The notes: a model not told the origin generated them from the letters alone. Counted from the first letter of the stretch, positions 17,969 through 29,400 are shown. The stretch: DNA of 64,000 bases from Bacteroidaceae bacterium (GCA_016280855.1 JAEEHP010000073.1:1-64000), one strand, 5' to 3'. Numbers and translations: made by a program.

Positions 17969-20470
17969 ATGAAAAAGTATCTTACTCATCTGTTGGCGCT
18001 CGTTGCATGTTTCCTGTGCAGCATGACCGCCAATGCGCAGTTCAGCGCAACGATTGAGATGTACCCGGCTACAGGCTACGACAGAGACGGGCACGACTTC
18101 AGCCTGGCCGAAGTGGCTACGGCACTCGGCACCGACGCCGCCACGCTCGTTGCCGACCTCGACGCCTGGATGGCTGAAGAGGCTCCCACGGAGTTCTGGT
18201 TCCAGACCTCTGAGTTTGTACCCACAGCACTCAGCGACTACACGGCCAACGACCGTGGCTTCTGGATGAAGCTCGACGGAACCGTCGTTGCTTATGGACA
18301 GAAGGAAACCGACGACGGTCCCGAACTGCAGGCCATGTACAGCCTGTTCACTTGGGATGCCGAAGCAGGTACCTTCACCGTGTCACTCGGACAGATGCCT
18401 AACAAGCTTGCCGCCGGCGACGAAGGGCACGTCATCCTCGTCATCGCCAAGGGCGACAAGAAGGCTACCTTCGACATGACGCTCAAGATCATCGAGAAGG
18501 AAACGCCCGACCTCCCCACGGCCGTCACCGACCTCAACGCCCTCAATATCGTAGGCACGAAGAACATCGAGTGGGCACAGTACCCCAACATGTCGATGGA
18601 TCAGATCGTTGACCTCACCGGCGTCGCTGAAGCCCTCGGCACCACCGACGAGATCATCGCCGAGAACCTCTCCTCGTTCCTCTTCATGACGACCCTCGAG
18701 CTGAAGGGTGAAGACGAAGCCAGCCAAAAGCCCTACAAGACCGCTACCCTCAGCAACGAAGGCACCGCCGGAGGCTTCGGCTTCTGGATGGCTCACGTTT
18801 GGGACGACGAGATCGAAGCGTTCTCCGATGAGTGTGTTCGCTGCGTATGGGGTGAACACGCCGCCTTCCGCATCATGTACAGCGAACAGTACAATTACGA
18901 TGCCACCACGAAGGAACTCGCCAGCGTCACCGGTTGGGAGAGCTATTCGCAGGAACTCGGCACCAAGTACAACTTCGACCTCTACATCGTCTATGGCGAC
19001 AAGGCCTATAAGCTCCACCACGTCGTCACCCTCTCCGAGAAACCCGAGGAGGATCCCAACAAGTGGGTCAAGGTGAGCGAGGAAGAGCAGACCGTCACCA
19101 TGATGCAAGGCGACAACATGACGCAGCTCAACCTCGACCTCGATGCCATCGCTGCAGCCCTCGACTGCGAGGCTTCTGCCCTCAAGGTCTATGGTCCGTC
19201 CGATGCTCAAGGTAATATCGATGACCGCCACACGGCCAACAATGGCGGCTTCTGGTTCAGCGGCAACGGCGTCATATGCGTTTGGGGTCAGTCCGACAAC
19301 GACGGCAGTCCCTATACCTTCTACATCGAGCCCGTCGAGAACCAAGTCTTCAGCTCATGGAACGTAGGACAGAACTCCGGCGCCACCGTAGGCGGCACCA
19401 CCTACACAACCACCCTCTTCTTCTTCAATGGCAACAAGAGCGATGCCAACAACCGCTACTATGCCGTCAAGGTCAACATCGTCATCGAGCAGAAGCCCGA
19501 TGTGGACGTTGAGTTCACCAGCGTGGCCGAGAAGACCTTCGCCTACCGCGTTGAACCGCTGAACTCCTACGGCGGCGACATCATGCCGGGCGTGGACCTC
19601 GACGAGGTTGAAGCGCTCATCGGCACCCGTTCACCCTCACTCTTCGGCTGGGAGAAGACCGCAGATGGCACCAAGTACTCCGATGCCTACAGCTGCGACC
19701 CGAAGCCCGGATTCTGGCTCGATCCCGACGGATATGTCTATCATTGGGATAATGCAGCCAACTCCCCCTTCGCCTACAGCTATCTCGCCGACGGCACCTT
19801 CCAGCTCTTCCAGTTCCCCAATGCCAACGCTCAAGGCACCGTACGTAAGACCACCTGCTTCCTCGTCAACCTCACCGACGGTCGCATGATCACCATCCAC
19901 ATGTCCATCGCGTTCGGCGATGTCATCAACTACGAGGAAGTGGGCTCCAAGGAGGTCACCCTCATCGCCGATCCCGACACACAGCATGAGGTCACGCTCG
20001 TGGACTTCTCCGACGCTATCACAGCCCTCGGCCTAACCGACGTAGCCTCCATGCTCAGCGGTCAGTGCGTCGCCGCCCTCACCAGCGACGGCACTTGGAG
20101 CGACCCGCAGATCCCGTCAGAGGGTATCGCCATCAACGACAAGGGCTTCTTCGACACCGCCGCCACCACCTTCTCCATCTACATGAACGCAGGCGACGAG
20201 AACTTCGTCGAGATGAGCGTGGACAATGAAACCGCCACCGAGATCGCCGACGACTTCAAGCTGCCCGTGACGCTCGCCATTCAGCGCGACATCGAAGGCG
20301 CACTCAAGCAGTACACCATCAAGGTGAGCATCGTCAGCCTCGCTTCCGTCACTGGCATCAACGAGGTCAAGAGCACCAACGCCGCCGTCACCTACGACCT
20401 CAGCGGCAGACGCTCCGACGCCACACGCCGCGGCGTATATATCCGCAACGGCAAGAAGATCGTCAAGTAA
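17969..20470 (+). CDS. Secreted protein with five tandem DUF4859-like repeats and C-terminal DLSGRR motif
   Basis: Repeated pattern 'ValGt....l........GFW....G.v..wg'; signal peptide MKKYLTHLLALVACFLCSMTANA. Confidence 0.7.
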   Translation: MKKYLTHLLALVACFLCSMTANAQFSATIEMYPATGYDRDGHDFSLAEVATALGTDAATLVADLDAWMAEEAPTEFWFQTSEFVPTALSDYTANDRGFWMKLDGTVVAYGQKETDDGPELQAMYSLFTWDAEAGTFTVSLGQMPNKLAAGDEGHVILVIAKGDKKATFDMTLKIIEKETPDLPTAVTDLNALNIVGTKNIEWAQYPNMSMDQIVDLTGVAEALGTTDEIIAENLSSFLFMTTLELKGEDEASQKPYKTATLSNEGTAGGFGFWMAHVWDDEIEAFSDECVRCVWGEHAAFRIMYSEQYNYDATTKELASVTGWESYSQELGTKYNFDLYIVYGDKAYKLHHVVTLSEKPEEDPNKWVKVSEEEQTVTMMQGDNMTQLNLDLDAIAAALDCEASALKVYGPSDAQGNIDDRHTANNGGFWFSGNGVICVWGQSDNDGSPYTFYIEPVENQVFSSWNVGQNSGATVGGTTYTTTLFFFNGNKSDANNRYYAVKVNIVIEQKPDVDVEFTSVAEKTFAYRVEPLNSYGGDIMPGVDLDEVEALIGTRSPSLFGWEKTADGTKYSDAYSCDPKPGFWLDPDGYVYHWDNAANSPFAYSYLADGTFQLFQFPNANAQGTVRKTTCFLVNLTDGRMITIHMSIAFGDVINYEEVGSKEVTLIADPDTQHEVTLVDFSDAITALGLTDVASMLSGQCVAALTSDGTWSDPQIPSEGIAINDKGFFDTAATTFSIYMNAGDENFVEMSVDNETATEIADDFKLPVTLAIQRDIEGALKQYTIKVSIVSLASVTGINEVKSTNAAVTYDLSGRRSDATRRGVYIRNGKKIVK

Positions 20471-20501
20471 TCCCCCTTGGCTTAAAAACCATAAACACCC
20501 A

Positions 20502-20535
20502 AAGAGGCTGTGTCGCACCAACGACACAGCCTCTT
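20502..20535 (+). terminator. Strong hairpin terminator
   Basis: AAGAGGCTGTGTCG-caccaa-CGACACAGCCTCTT, 14-bp perfect stem. Confidence 0.85.
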
Positions 20536-20585
20536 GTCTATAGAACAACTAATCGTGATAGTCTATAGAACAGCTAATTGTGATT
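20536..20585. repeat. 25-bp tandem duplication
   Basis: GTCTATAGAACAACTAATCGTGATA / GTCTATAGAACAGCTAATTGTGATT. Confidence 0.85.
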
Positions 20586-20728
20586 GACGAGGAGGCCCTT
20601 CCTCCAACTCTCTTCGCCCTGTTGTATCATTATATGCAGCAGGGCGAATCGTTCGTTACGTTTAGTCGTTTAGCCTCAACAGGCTGTTCATCTTGGCCAT
20701 TATTGCTAAGAATGTTCATTGCTTAATC

Positions 20729-20780
20729 ATGATGCAGCAATTGCTGCATCATCATCAAGCAATTGCTGCATCATCATCAA
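20729..20780. repeat. 24-bp perfect palindrome overlapping a 22-bp tandem repeat
   Basis: ATGATGCAGCAATTGCTGCATCAT (20729-20752); (GCAATTGCTGCATCATCATCAA)x2 at 20737-20780. Confidence 0.9.
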
Positions 20781-21105
20781 GCAATCAAAAAAGCTAGGAA
20801 TTTTGGGCTGAAGATTTGTGTCTGTCGGGCAGAATGATTATTCTTGCGGAGCGAAACGATTAATCCTAAATCGGTCCATAGGCAGACGTATTATATTGAA
20901 GGTTCTATTGACGTCGTATTCATGTCAACTGAGCACTCAATGATGAAGCGTTTCCTGCCGTAGGCAGCAAGGCATTTCGACGATGAAAACGATGACGAAG
21001 GGATTTTTTATAGGAGAGAGGGTGGTTTGAAATGTGTGGAGATAAAAAAAATGAGCTTGAGGAACGTTTTTTTTGATATTTATCCAATAATTACTAAAAA
21101 ATATA

Positions 21106-21113
21106 TATCTTTG
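21106..21113 (+). promoter_or_regulatory. Bacteroidetes -7 box (TATCTTTG) upstream of the AraC-type regulator
   Basis: TATCTTTG within an A/T-rich region about 110 bp before the ORF. Confidence 0.55.
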
Positions 21114-21129
21114 CACACGAAGATATTCA

Positions 21130-21187
21130 GATTTGCTTGCGAAGAGATATAGATTTGTTCTCAAAAAGATGAGGATTTGCTCGCGAA
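21130..21187. repeat. Three direct repeats with exact 22-bp period
   Basis: GATTTGCTTGCGAA (21130), GATTTGTTCTCAAA (21152), GATTTGCTCGCGAA (21174). Confidence 0.8.
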
Positions 21188-21220
21188 CACATCGCGAAGT
21201 CATCAAAAAGAAATGCCATT

Positions 21221-23068
21221 ATGCGTTCATCCGCTCTTTTGTCCTATCCTATAGCGATAGTCATTGCCATGTTCGTCGTTGCTGGCTGTCAGACGAATGG
21301 CAGGCCGAATCATCAAGCGTCCGGTGCCGACACAATCTACACCGAGGCGGCAGCTATGAGCATCCATCGCACCGAGCCCGAACGGGCGTTGGTGATGATC
21401 GACTCAGCGCTGATCGTCGGTAACATCACTTGGCAACGCGCAGAATACCTGAAGGCGGTGACGCAATACGGCGGGCTGCACAACCTGCCGCTGTCGCGAC
21501 AGACGTGTCTGGACATGATCAAACGCGACGAGGAGTTACGCAAGAGCGACAAGGATGCGCGCACCGACTCCGTGACGTTGGAACGCACATACCTCCTGCT
21601 GACAAGCATCGAATACACGGCCGCCAACCACCCCGCCATCATCCGCTACGCGACCGAAGCCTCGCGCCTCGCCCATGCGCTGGACATGCCCGACGAGGTG
21701 GGCAAGATGGAAGCTTTCATCGCTCGTGCCATGGCCCAGACGGGGCGTACGGACGAAGGCATTGAACGTCTGCGCAAGACACTCGCCGACCTTCGCGAGC
21801 TGAACACCTTCGGCGGTGTCGTTTCTTACCACGACGCTTCGAAGAAACTGCTGCACATCCTCATCGACCACGGCCGTTTCAGCGAGATGGAACAGGTGTG
21901 CCACGACGTGCTCGATCGCCTCGGCGAGCTTGAGGCGCACCCCGACCGCTTCGGCGACATGGTTGAAGGCTTTAATCCCGCCGAGTACATCGACTTCGCC
22001 CGCGGGCAGATGTTAGCGTTCCTCACCACGGCCTATGCGCGTCAGGTGACCGAGCACAAGGACGACCCCACTCTCCGTGCTAAGTATCTGCGTCAGGCCC
22101 TCGACACAGAGGAGCAGGTGTTTACTACGTCATGGAGCCGTGGCATCGACTGCGACAAGATGCTCTCGGCAGCGTACCACCACCTGGGTCAGTTTGACCG
22201 CTTCGAGCAGGCTATGCAGCGCTTCGAGAACACGTACCCCGACACCATCAACCCCAACTATCTCATCTGCCTCGAGCAGCGCAGCGAAGCCTGCAAGATG
22301 CAGGGTCGTCTGGCGGAATCGCTGAGCTACCGCGAGCGCGCCTCCGTTGTCCGCGACAGTCTGGACCAACGCAATCAGCGCGACCAGCTCGCCGAACTGG
22401 CCACGGTGTATCACTTGCAGGAGGAGCGTCTGGCTCGACAGCAGGCCGAATCCGATGCGCGCATCTTCCGCCTGCTGACGGCGGCCATCGCCTGCGGCCT
22501 CGTCGCCGCCATCGCCTTTGCCATTTACTTCTTCTACAAGCGCCGCGAAATTATAAAGAAGAATCGCGTGCTCGCGCGCGAGATTACGAAGGGATTAGAC
22601 AACACCCCGCTTCCCCACCCCATCGAGGCCGTGGTGCCCCGTGATGTTGCTGTTTCCCCGTCTATGCATGATCCCACTCCCTCCTCAGCTGTGGGGACAG
22701 GTGACACGCCCGCAGCGTCAGCCTACAGTACCCTCTATCAACAGCTGCGCAACACCATTCTTCGCGAGCAGCTGTATCTCGACCCCCGTCTTGACCGTCA
22801 GACGTTAGTGGACCGTTTCGGCGTGTCGAAGGATCGCATCGGTGCGGCGTTTGCCAAAGGCAGTCCTTACAAGTCACTCATCGACTTCCTCACCGATTGC
22901 CGCCTGCCTTACGCTGCCAAGCTTCTGGCTTCACGTCCCGACCTCTCCATCGCTGACGTCGCTCGCATGAGCGGTTTCCCCAGCGCCGACACATTCGGAA
23001 GAAATTTCAAGCAAAAATATGCGCTCACCCCATCGCAATTCCGCGAATCAGGCGAAAGCGTCCGTTAA
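21221..23068 (+). CDS. TPR-containing lipoprotein/membrane regulator with C-terminal AraC-type HTH domain
   Basis: Lipobox-like FVVAGCQ; helical-repeat region; TM AAIACGLVAAIAFAIYFFY; C-terminal SIADVARMSGFPSADTFGRNFKQKYALTPSQFR. Confidence 0.88.
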   Translation: MRSSALLSYPIAIVIAMFVVAGCQTNGRPNHQASGADTIYTEAAAMSIHRTEPERALVMIDSALIVGNITWQRAEYLKAVTQYGGLHNLPLSRQTCLDMIKRDEELRKSDKDARTDSVTLERTYLLLTSIEYTAANHPAIIRYATEASRLAHALDMPDEVGKMEAFIARAMAQTGRTDEGIERLRKTLADLRELNTFGGVVSYHDASKKLLHILIDHGRFSEMEQVCHDVLDRLGELEAHPDRFGDMVEGFNPAEYIDFARGQMLAFLTTAYARQVTEHKDDPTLRAKYLRQALDTEEQVFTTSWSRGIDCDKMLSAAYHHLGQFDRFEQAMQRFENTYPDTINPNYLICLEQRSEACKMQGRLAESLSYRERASVVRDSLDQRNQRDQLAELATVYHLQEERLARQQAESDARIFRLLTAAIACGLVAAIAFAIYFFYKRREIIKKNRVLAREITKGLDNTPLPHPIEAVVPRDVAVSPSMHDPTPSSAVGTGDTPAASAYSTLYQQLRNTILREQLYLDPRLDRQTLVDRFGVSKDRIGAAFAKGSPYKSLIDFLTDCRLPYAAKLLASRPDLSIADVARMSGFPSADTFGRNFKQKYALTPSQFRESGESVR

Positions 23069-23103
23069 TTCGTCTGAGATCATACGCGAAATCGTCCGCG
23101 CTC

Positions 23104-23134
23104 TTGCACGGACGGGTGTAAGACGCTATCTTTG
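23104..23134 (+). promoter_or_regulatory. Bacteroidetes-type promoter (TTG-N20-TATCTTTG)
   Basis: TTG 23104-23106, TATCTTTG 23127-23134, directly upstream of the 64-aa ORF. Confidence 0.65.
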
Positions 23135-23157
23135 CAGCGTCTCCATTCTCCGAGCGT

Positions 23158-23352
23158 ATGACCGAAGCATCCTCCTTCTACATTCTCATCCTCATCATTG
23201 CGGCACTCGTCGTCATCGTCGCAGCGCTCTTAGGGTGTGTCCTTTACAACCAGCACGAACTGCGCCGGAAGAACGAGGTCATCATCCGTGAGATCCGCGA
23301 GAACGTCCAGCTGCGCGACGAGCTGCGCCACCATCTTCAGCAAACCTCATAA
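23158..23352 (+). CDS. 64-aa single-TM protein with charged coiled-coil-like tail
   Basis: MTEASSFYILILIIAALVVIVAALLGCVLYNQHELRRKNEVIIREIRENVQLRDELRHHLQQTS; own promoter-like sequence. Confidence 0.6.
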   Translation: MTEASSFYILILIIAALVVIVAALLGCVLYNQHELRRKNEVIIREIRENVQLRDELRHHLQQTS

Positions 23353-23398
23353 CCTCATAACCTCAAAACCTCATAACCTCATAACCTCAAAACCTCAA
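23343..23398. repeat. Octamer tandem array (AACCTCAW)x7
   Basis: AACCTCAT AACCTCAT AACCTCAA AACCTCAT AACCTCAT AACCTCAA AACCTCAA. Confidence 0.92.
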
Positions 23399-23442
23399 AA
23401 CTATATTCAACCCTTTTCCTTTAACCTAAATTTTTTCGCGTT

Positions 23443-26400
23443 ATGAAAACAAAACATCAACATTTCTCGCCTCCTGCCAATGCAGGATTTGAGCGATGGT
23501 TGCGCCATGGCAGGCATCCGATGCCCCGGCGCACGTCAAATGTGTGGACCAGACTGGTTCTGGTATTTCTCATGCTCTTCTCGGCCTTGCCTGTGTTGCG
23601 GGCTCAATACATCACGGACCTCAAAGTTATGGGCAGTAGCTCTGAATCAGGTATAACTAGCCTGAAAGATGCGGCCAAGAATCAGAAATGGACCGTCGTT
23701 GAGAAGGACCTGAATGACAATGCTGGCGGCTGGTATATTTACCTGGCTTATAAGACGACTGATAATGCAAATCCGGAGACAGAGTACATCACGGACATCG
23801 TCGCCAGGACAACTAATGTGAACAGCTTCACGTTGAACGGCAGATCATATTATAAGGTGACTGCTGAAGGAAGTAATTTCAACGGTGACCTGAACAAAGA
23901 AGCCGGCGGCGCTTATATCTACCTTTATTACACGAAAGGGCGCGCAAACTTGGCTGGCCATTATGATTCGAAGCGTGTACTCGAGAAGATTGAATCATCT
24001 AACAACGACGGCAGCCAATCGAGTGGTACATCGAACTACGGCCCCGTGTGTTGGTATGATGCCTACAGCAACGCCCCGTGCGATGTCAACAAGGGTTGCG
24101 GCAAAGGTTCCGACTACATCTACCTCAGAATGTATTTTAAGGAGCAGACGTTGTCCATCAAGAAAGATCCGAAGGCTATAAGCGGCCTCGTATATAATGG
24201 AAGCGCACAGAAGTTGGTAACTGCCCCTGCTAGTGGCAACTACGGAACAATGTATTACAAGGTGGGTAACGGTAGTTATAAAACAGCGTTACCGGAGGCT
24301 ACTGATGTACAGAAAGAGTACACGGTGACATATTACCTCAAAGCCGGTTCTTATGCCAATAATAGTCCCGCAAAATCGTTGAAAGTGAGAATTGCTCCGC
24401 CTACAGTGAAATCTGCGGGCCTCGACGGTGACTTTGACCAGGAGAAGAGGCAGGTGGTATTGACCTGGAGCGCAGCTGACGGTTTGTATTACTACAAGAA
24501 TTACAGATGGTATGTCTATCGCGGCAACACGAAGCTAGGCGAAGTGCATCCGGACTCTACACGCACGTGGATCGACACACAATATACGGTGGATAATCCT
24601 AAAGAGACGTATCACGTGTATTATGTGTCCAAGGACTGGGAACAAGAAGAGCTTAAAGATGACTGTAAGGCTTCTGTGGATGTGAGTACAGTGCGTACGG
24701 TGCCTGTGAATAACCTAAAAGCTGTAACTGATGATACCAAACTGACGCTGACGTGGTCATCAGATGGTTACCCAGCTGGTTGGGGCCACAAGTTCAAGAT
24801 CTATGTGGACAAGGAGACAGAGCCAATCATAACCATCACTCCTACGGGTTCTGATCATACATCGTTCACATGGGAGCACCGCTACACGGATGCACATGCC
24901 GACCGTAAGAACGGCACTACGGGGTCAGGCAAAAGCACCGTCTATTGGACCGAGGAGCAGGGCTTAGGTGCCTGCAGCCCCCACAGCTATCGTGTAGAGG
25001 GCGTCATCGAGAACAAGACGTTGAATTCGGCTTCTCAGGAAAACAAGGCCATCGGTGCAGCCACAAGTTTCTATTCCTTCGAAGCCTCGAAGGGCGCTTA
25101 TGCTGGTTCGGTGAAACTCTCGTGGCACATCGACAATCAAGGTTCAACTGCGTCTAAAACATACATTATTGCTCGCCGTACGACAGGGAAAGAGAGTGAG
25201 GCGTGGACAACGCTGGATCGCATCAACAGCACCGACGAGTACCTGCTTTATACCGACGAGACCGCTTTGCCAGGCATTTATTACGACTATAAAGTGACAG
25301 CTGTTGACAAATGTGGCAACGGAGAGCAAATTTATACGACCGCAACAGACATCGGTTTCTCACAGGCCACCGGCACAGTGAGCGGACGTGTAACATATGG
25401 CGCTTCCGGCAGCGCTGTAGATAGTGTTGACGTGATTATGACCAAAGCCAGTGTGTCGGGCGATGATGCGAAACAATATCAATCGTTGCGCATTAATGGT
25501 TCCAACGCTGTCGCTGTATGGAAGTATCCCAATGCCAACTACCCCAAGGAGATGTTCCAGACCGCGGACTTCTCCATGCAGATGTGGATCAACCTCGATG
25601 AGTTTCCCGAGGCATGGCTGATACGCTTGAGGGGAACTAACGTCGGAGCCATAGGTATATCGAAAAACAGCTACCCAATGTTCTGCTGTGGAACAAGTCC
25701 TCAATATAATTTTACGACACTTAGCTTGAAGAAGGGCGAGTATAATCACTTGACCATGACCCGAAAGGGGAATGTGGTGACCTTCTACCTCGTGGAACCC
25801 AATCCCGACGGACGTCCCATTGTACATAAGGAAACAAAGACCATCCACGCCATTTCGGATCTAACGGTCAACCCCGTGTTCCAGATGGGTTACTTCAATG
25901 GCTATATCGATGAGTTCCGCATTTGGACGAAGTGCCTGAGCGAGGAAGAGATCGTGGGTAACTTCGACCGCATGCTTGTGGGCAACGAGAAGGATTTGTT
26001 GTGCTATTGGACTTTCGACGAGGGCTTGAATAACAAGTTCTTCGACTACTCGCGCGAGGGTACGGTGTATAACGGTCACCACGGCACAGCGACAAACACA
26101 AAATCATCAGAGACGGTTCCCTCCGCCCTGGGTTTGAAAGCGACGACGGATACCGACGGTAACTACATCATAGCGGGCGTCCCATTCAGCGGCGAGGGTA
26201 CAAACTACAACATCCAGCCGATGAAGAACGCCCACGACTTCTCACCTCAAAAGCAAAGCCGTTACATCAGCGCCTCTTCGCTCGTTCAGAACAGCGTAGA
26301 TTTCACCGACGTGAGTTCGTTCGAAGTGTCGGGTCAGGTGCTGTATGAGGGCACGACGATACCTGTTGACAGTGTGATGATCTATGTGGACGGTCGCGCC

Positions 26401-29400
26401 GTCTCCCGCAACGGCGAGGCTGTGATGACTGATGAACAAGGTAAGTTCATCGTCGATGTGCCCATTGGCAATCACTATCTCACAGCCGTCAGGGACGGCC
26501 ACACGTTTGTTGAAGATGGTCGCATTCCTGCAGACCCCTCCGGCTTGAACTCTGAAACGATGCCTTTCACGAGCCCTCTGTCGGGTCTGAAGTTCACTGA
26601 CAATACGTTGGTGCCCATTGTGGGGCGCGTGGTCGGCGGTGCCATCGAGGGTGCAAAGCCGTTGGGCTTCGGTCTGAGCGAGAATAATATCGGTAAGGCC
26701 ATCATTACGTTGGAAATACCAGACCTTACTTATATGATTAACGCGCACGAGGAGTTTGCCGATAACGCTCACTTGGTGAGCAATGGTTACTTCCCGACAA
26801 AGACGAACACCCCGCTGCCACATCCTGAAGGTATGCCGAACGCAGGCGATGCTTATCGTACGGGCGGCGATTATGAGAATGATGCGAAGCAGATCGTGAT
26901 CACGACCGACGCTGTGACGGGTGAGTTCGGTGCACTGGTGCCCCCGTTGGACTACAAGGTGGTGTCGGTGCAGATGGTGAATACCACTGGTCAGAGTGCG
27001 TATGTGTTTAAAGCCGATGAGTTGCCGCGCATCAATGCAAGTGATGCCACGAACGTGATGCAGGACAGTACGTTGACAGACAAGGGCGAAAAGATCTTCT
27101 TCGACTATGTGGCCAAGTTCGTCCAGGCGAAGCACACAGAGCCGGTTCTGTCCGTGACGCAGGGCAATCTGCCGGAGGGCGTGTATGGTAAGCCAACAGC
27201 CTCCTATGTGAATCCGCTCACGCAGAAGGAAACGGAGGTGGCTGTTTATACGCTGAACAACAACCAGGTGACGTATAATTTCGGTTATCCCATTTTCGGC
27301 GAGTTAGGCACATACACGTTCAACCTTGAAGGTTATGAGATGTACACCAACTACGATAAAGACGCCACAGATCCCAAGCGCGAATCGAAGGTGCCGCTGA
27401 GAGATGTTGTCGTCACCATCAGCAATGCGTTGAGCTCGTCTCAGGAGGTGCAGGGCGTCGATGACCCAGAACATGCAGGTGAGGTGCTGAATTTGAAGCC
27501 CAACCAGCTACAGCTCGACTCTCTGGGTAAGGCTAAGTATCAGTGGAAGGCTGGTTTCCCCAACATCCAGAGTCCCTATACGCGAACATTAAATATGACA
27601 TACAACAACGGTGCTGGTGAGTACAAATGGAAGGGCACGACAGGCGATGGTATGGCGGGCATCATCTTTGGCGACCTGCCCTCTGGCACGAACTTCACTA
27701 CAGATGGTCCGTCGGACGTGGAGATGGTTCTTCACGACCCGTATGGTGACTCTTCGTTCGCTACCTGGGAGACAGGTAAGGTGACCGTAGAATCTACGGA
27801 TACAGTGGCCACACAGACACAGGACAACAGCTTATTGTCAACCCTTCATCTTGGTCCTGATTTCTCAATGGGTTCTGGCGGCTGGGGTTTCATATTCGAT
27901 ACCGAACTTGATACTACCATCGATCCTGCGCTTGGCTTCGACCGTGTGATGCAACACGACACCATCACTACAAATACCACAACGATCGAGGTTACACGCG
28001 CCATCAGCACAAGTAGCGATCCGGAATTTGTAGGTGCTGATGCAGACCTATATATAGGAAAGAGCAGTAACCTGTTGTTCGGTAAGGCCCGAGGCGTCGG
28101 CCTAAAGGAAAATGACCAGGGCGTACCGGAAGTGGCGGTGAGCGACGTGATCACCATAGGTAAGAAGTTCAAGACGAACTTCGTTTACACACAGTATCAA
28201 ATCGAAAATGTGATCGTTCCCAACCTGAAAACTATTCGAAACGGTTTGCTGGTTTGGGTCGAGGACGTGGATTCGACGCTGAATGATACATCGGAGACCA
28301 TGTACGTAACGGCACTGCATGAGGACGATCCGAACTTCGGTGAGCCCGGAACCTACAGAGCCATTGCTCCGAAAACCGGTGGAAAGATTGGTGTAGATAT
28401 GGTTGGCTTCTACAACGACCAAATCCTGAACTGGTACGCCGCCATCGAGCAGAACGAGAAGTATAAGGTTGATCTGTTCAAGGACTCCAGTGCTGAAAAG
28501 AAAAATTTATCGTTTGGCGGCGGTTCCGAGAACACGGAAACATCAACAACGTCTAAGACCAGGTCAAAGACTACAACCTATACCCACAACTGGACGGTCA
28601 TTGCATCGTTGGATGTAGGCTTCACTTATAATGGAGTAGGCTTTAATCTTGAGACTGCCAACAACACGACGTTTGAAGATGCTGAAAGCGAAACCAACGA
28701 GACCACCACAACTGCGACCTTCAGCTACACGCTGGCAGATAGCGGTGCCGATGACTCGTTCACGATGGATATTTACCCGGCTTCTGGCAACCACGGTCCT
28801 GTATTCCGCACCTTGGGCGGCCAGTCGTCATGCCCCTATGAGGGTCAGGTGTTGACAAAGTACTACAAAGCTGGTAAGGAAGAGCTGTCGGCTGCCACAT
28901 GGCAGATTGAAGATCCCGAGTTGACGTGCGACAATCGTCTGCTGACGGGTATCCCGACGGGCGGCAAGGCTCAGTTCGAGCTGAAGCTGAAGAACAACTC
29001 AATTACGAAGACCGACTGCTACTTCAACCTTGTTCCCGTTGACGGTGCTAATCCTAAGGGTGCATTGCTGAGCCTGCCCACAGGTCCTATCGGCAACGGT
29101 CGTTCAGTATTTGTGCCCGCTGGTGAGGCAGTGACAATGATCCTGACCCTCGAGCAGGGCAACCTCGCCACGACGAAGTACGACGACATCCAGCTGTCGC
29201 TGCAGAGTGCATGTCAGGACGATATCTGCAGCACGATCAGCCTGAGTGCTGAATTCGTGCCTGCCAGCACACCAGTGATCATGGCTATCGACAAGTCCGT
29301 GATGAACATCGGCAACGTCAGCGATGGTCTGAATATCCGTGTGACGGGCTTCAACCGTTACTTCGCCGGCTTGGAGCGTGTTGATCTGCAATACATGGCT

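Noticed and set aside
20729-20790. Considered as a CRISPR or attachment-site array
   Set aside because: Only two units plus a fragment, no spacers, no integrase or cas gene in the window.
23343-23398. Considered as a CRISPR array
   Set aside because: Contiguous 8-bp units with no spacers and no cas genes nearby; it is a tandem simple repeat.
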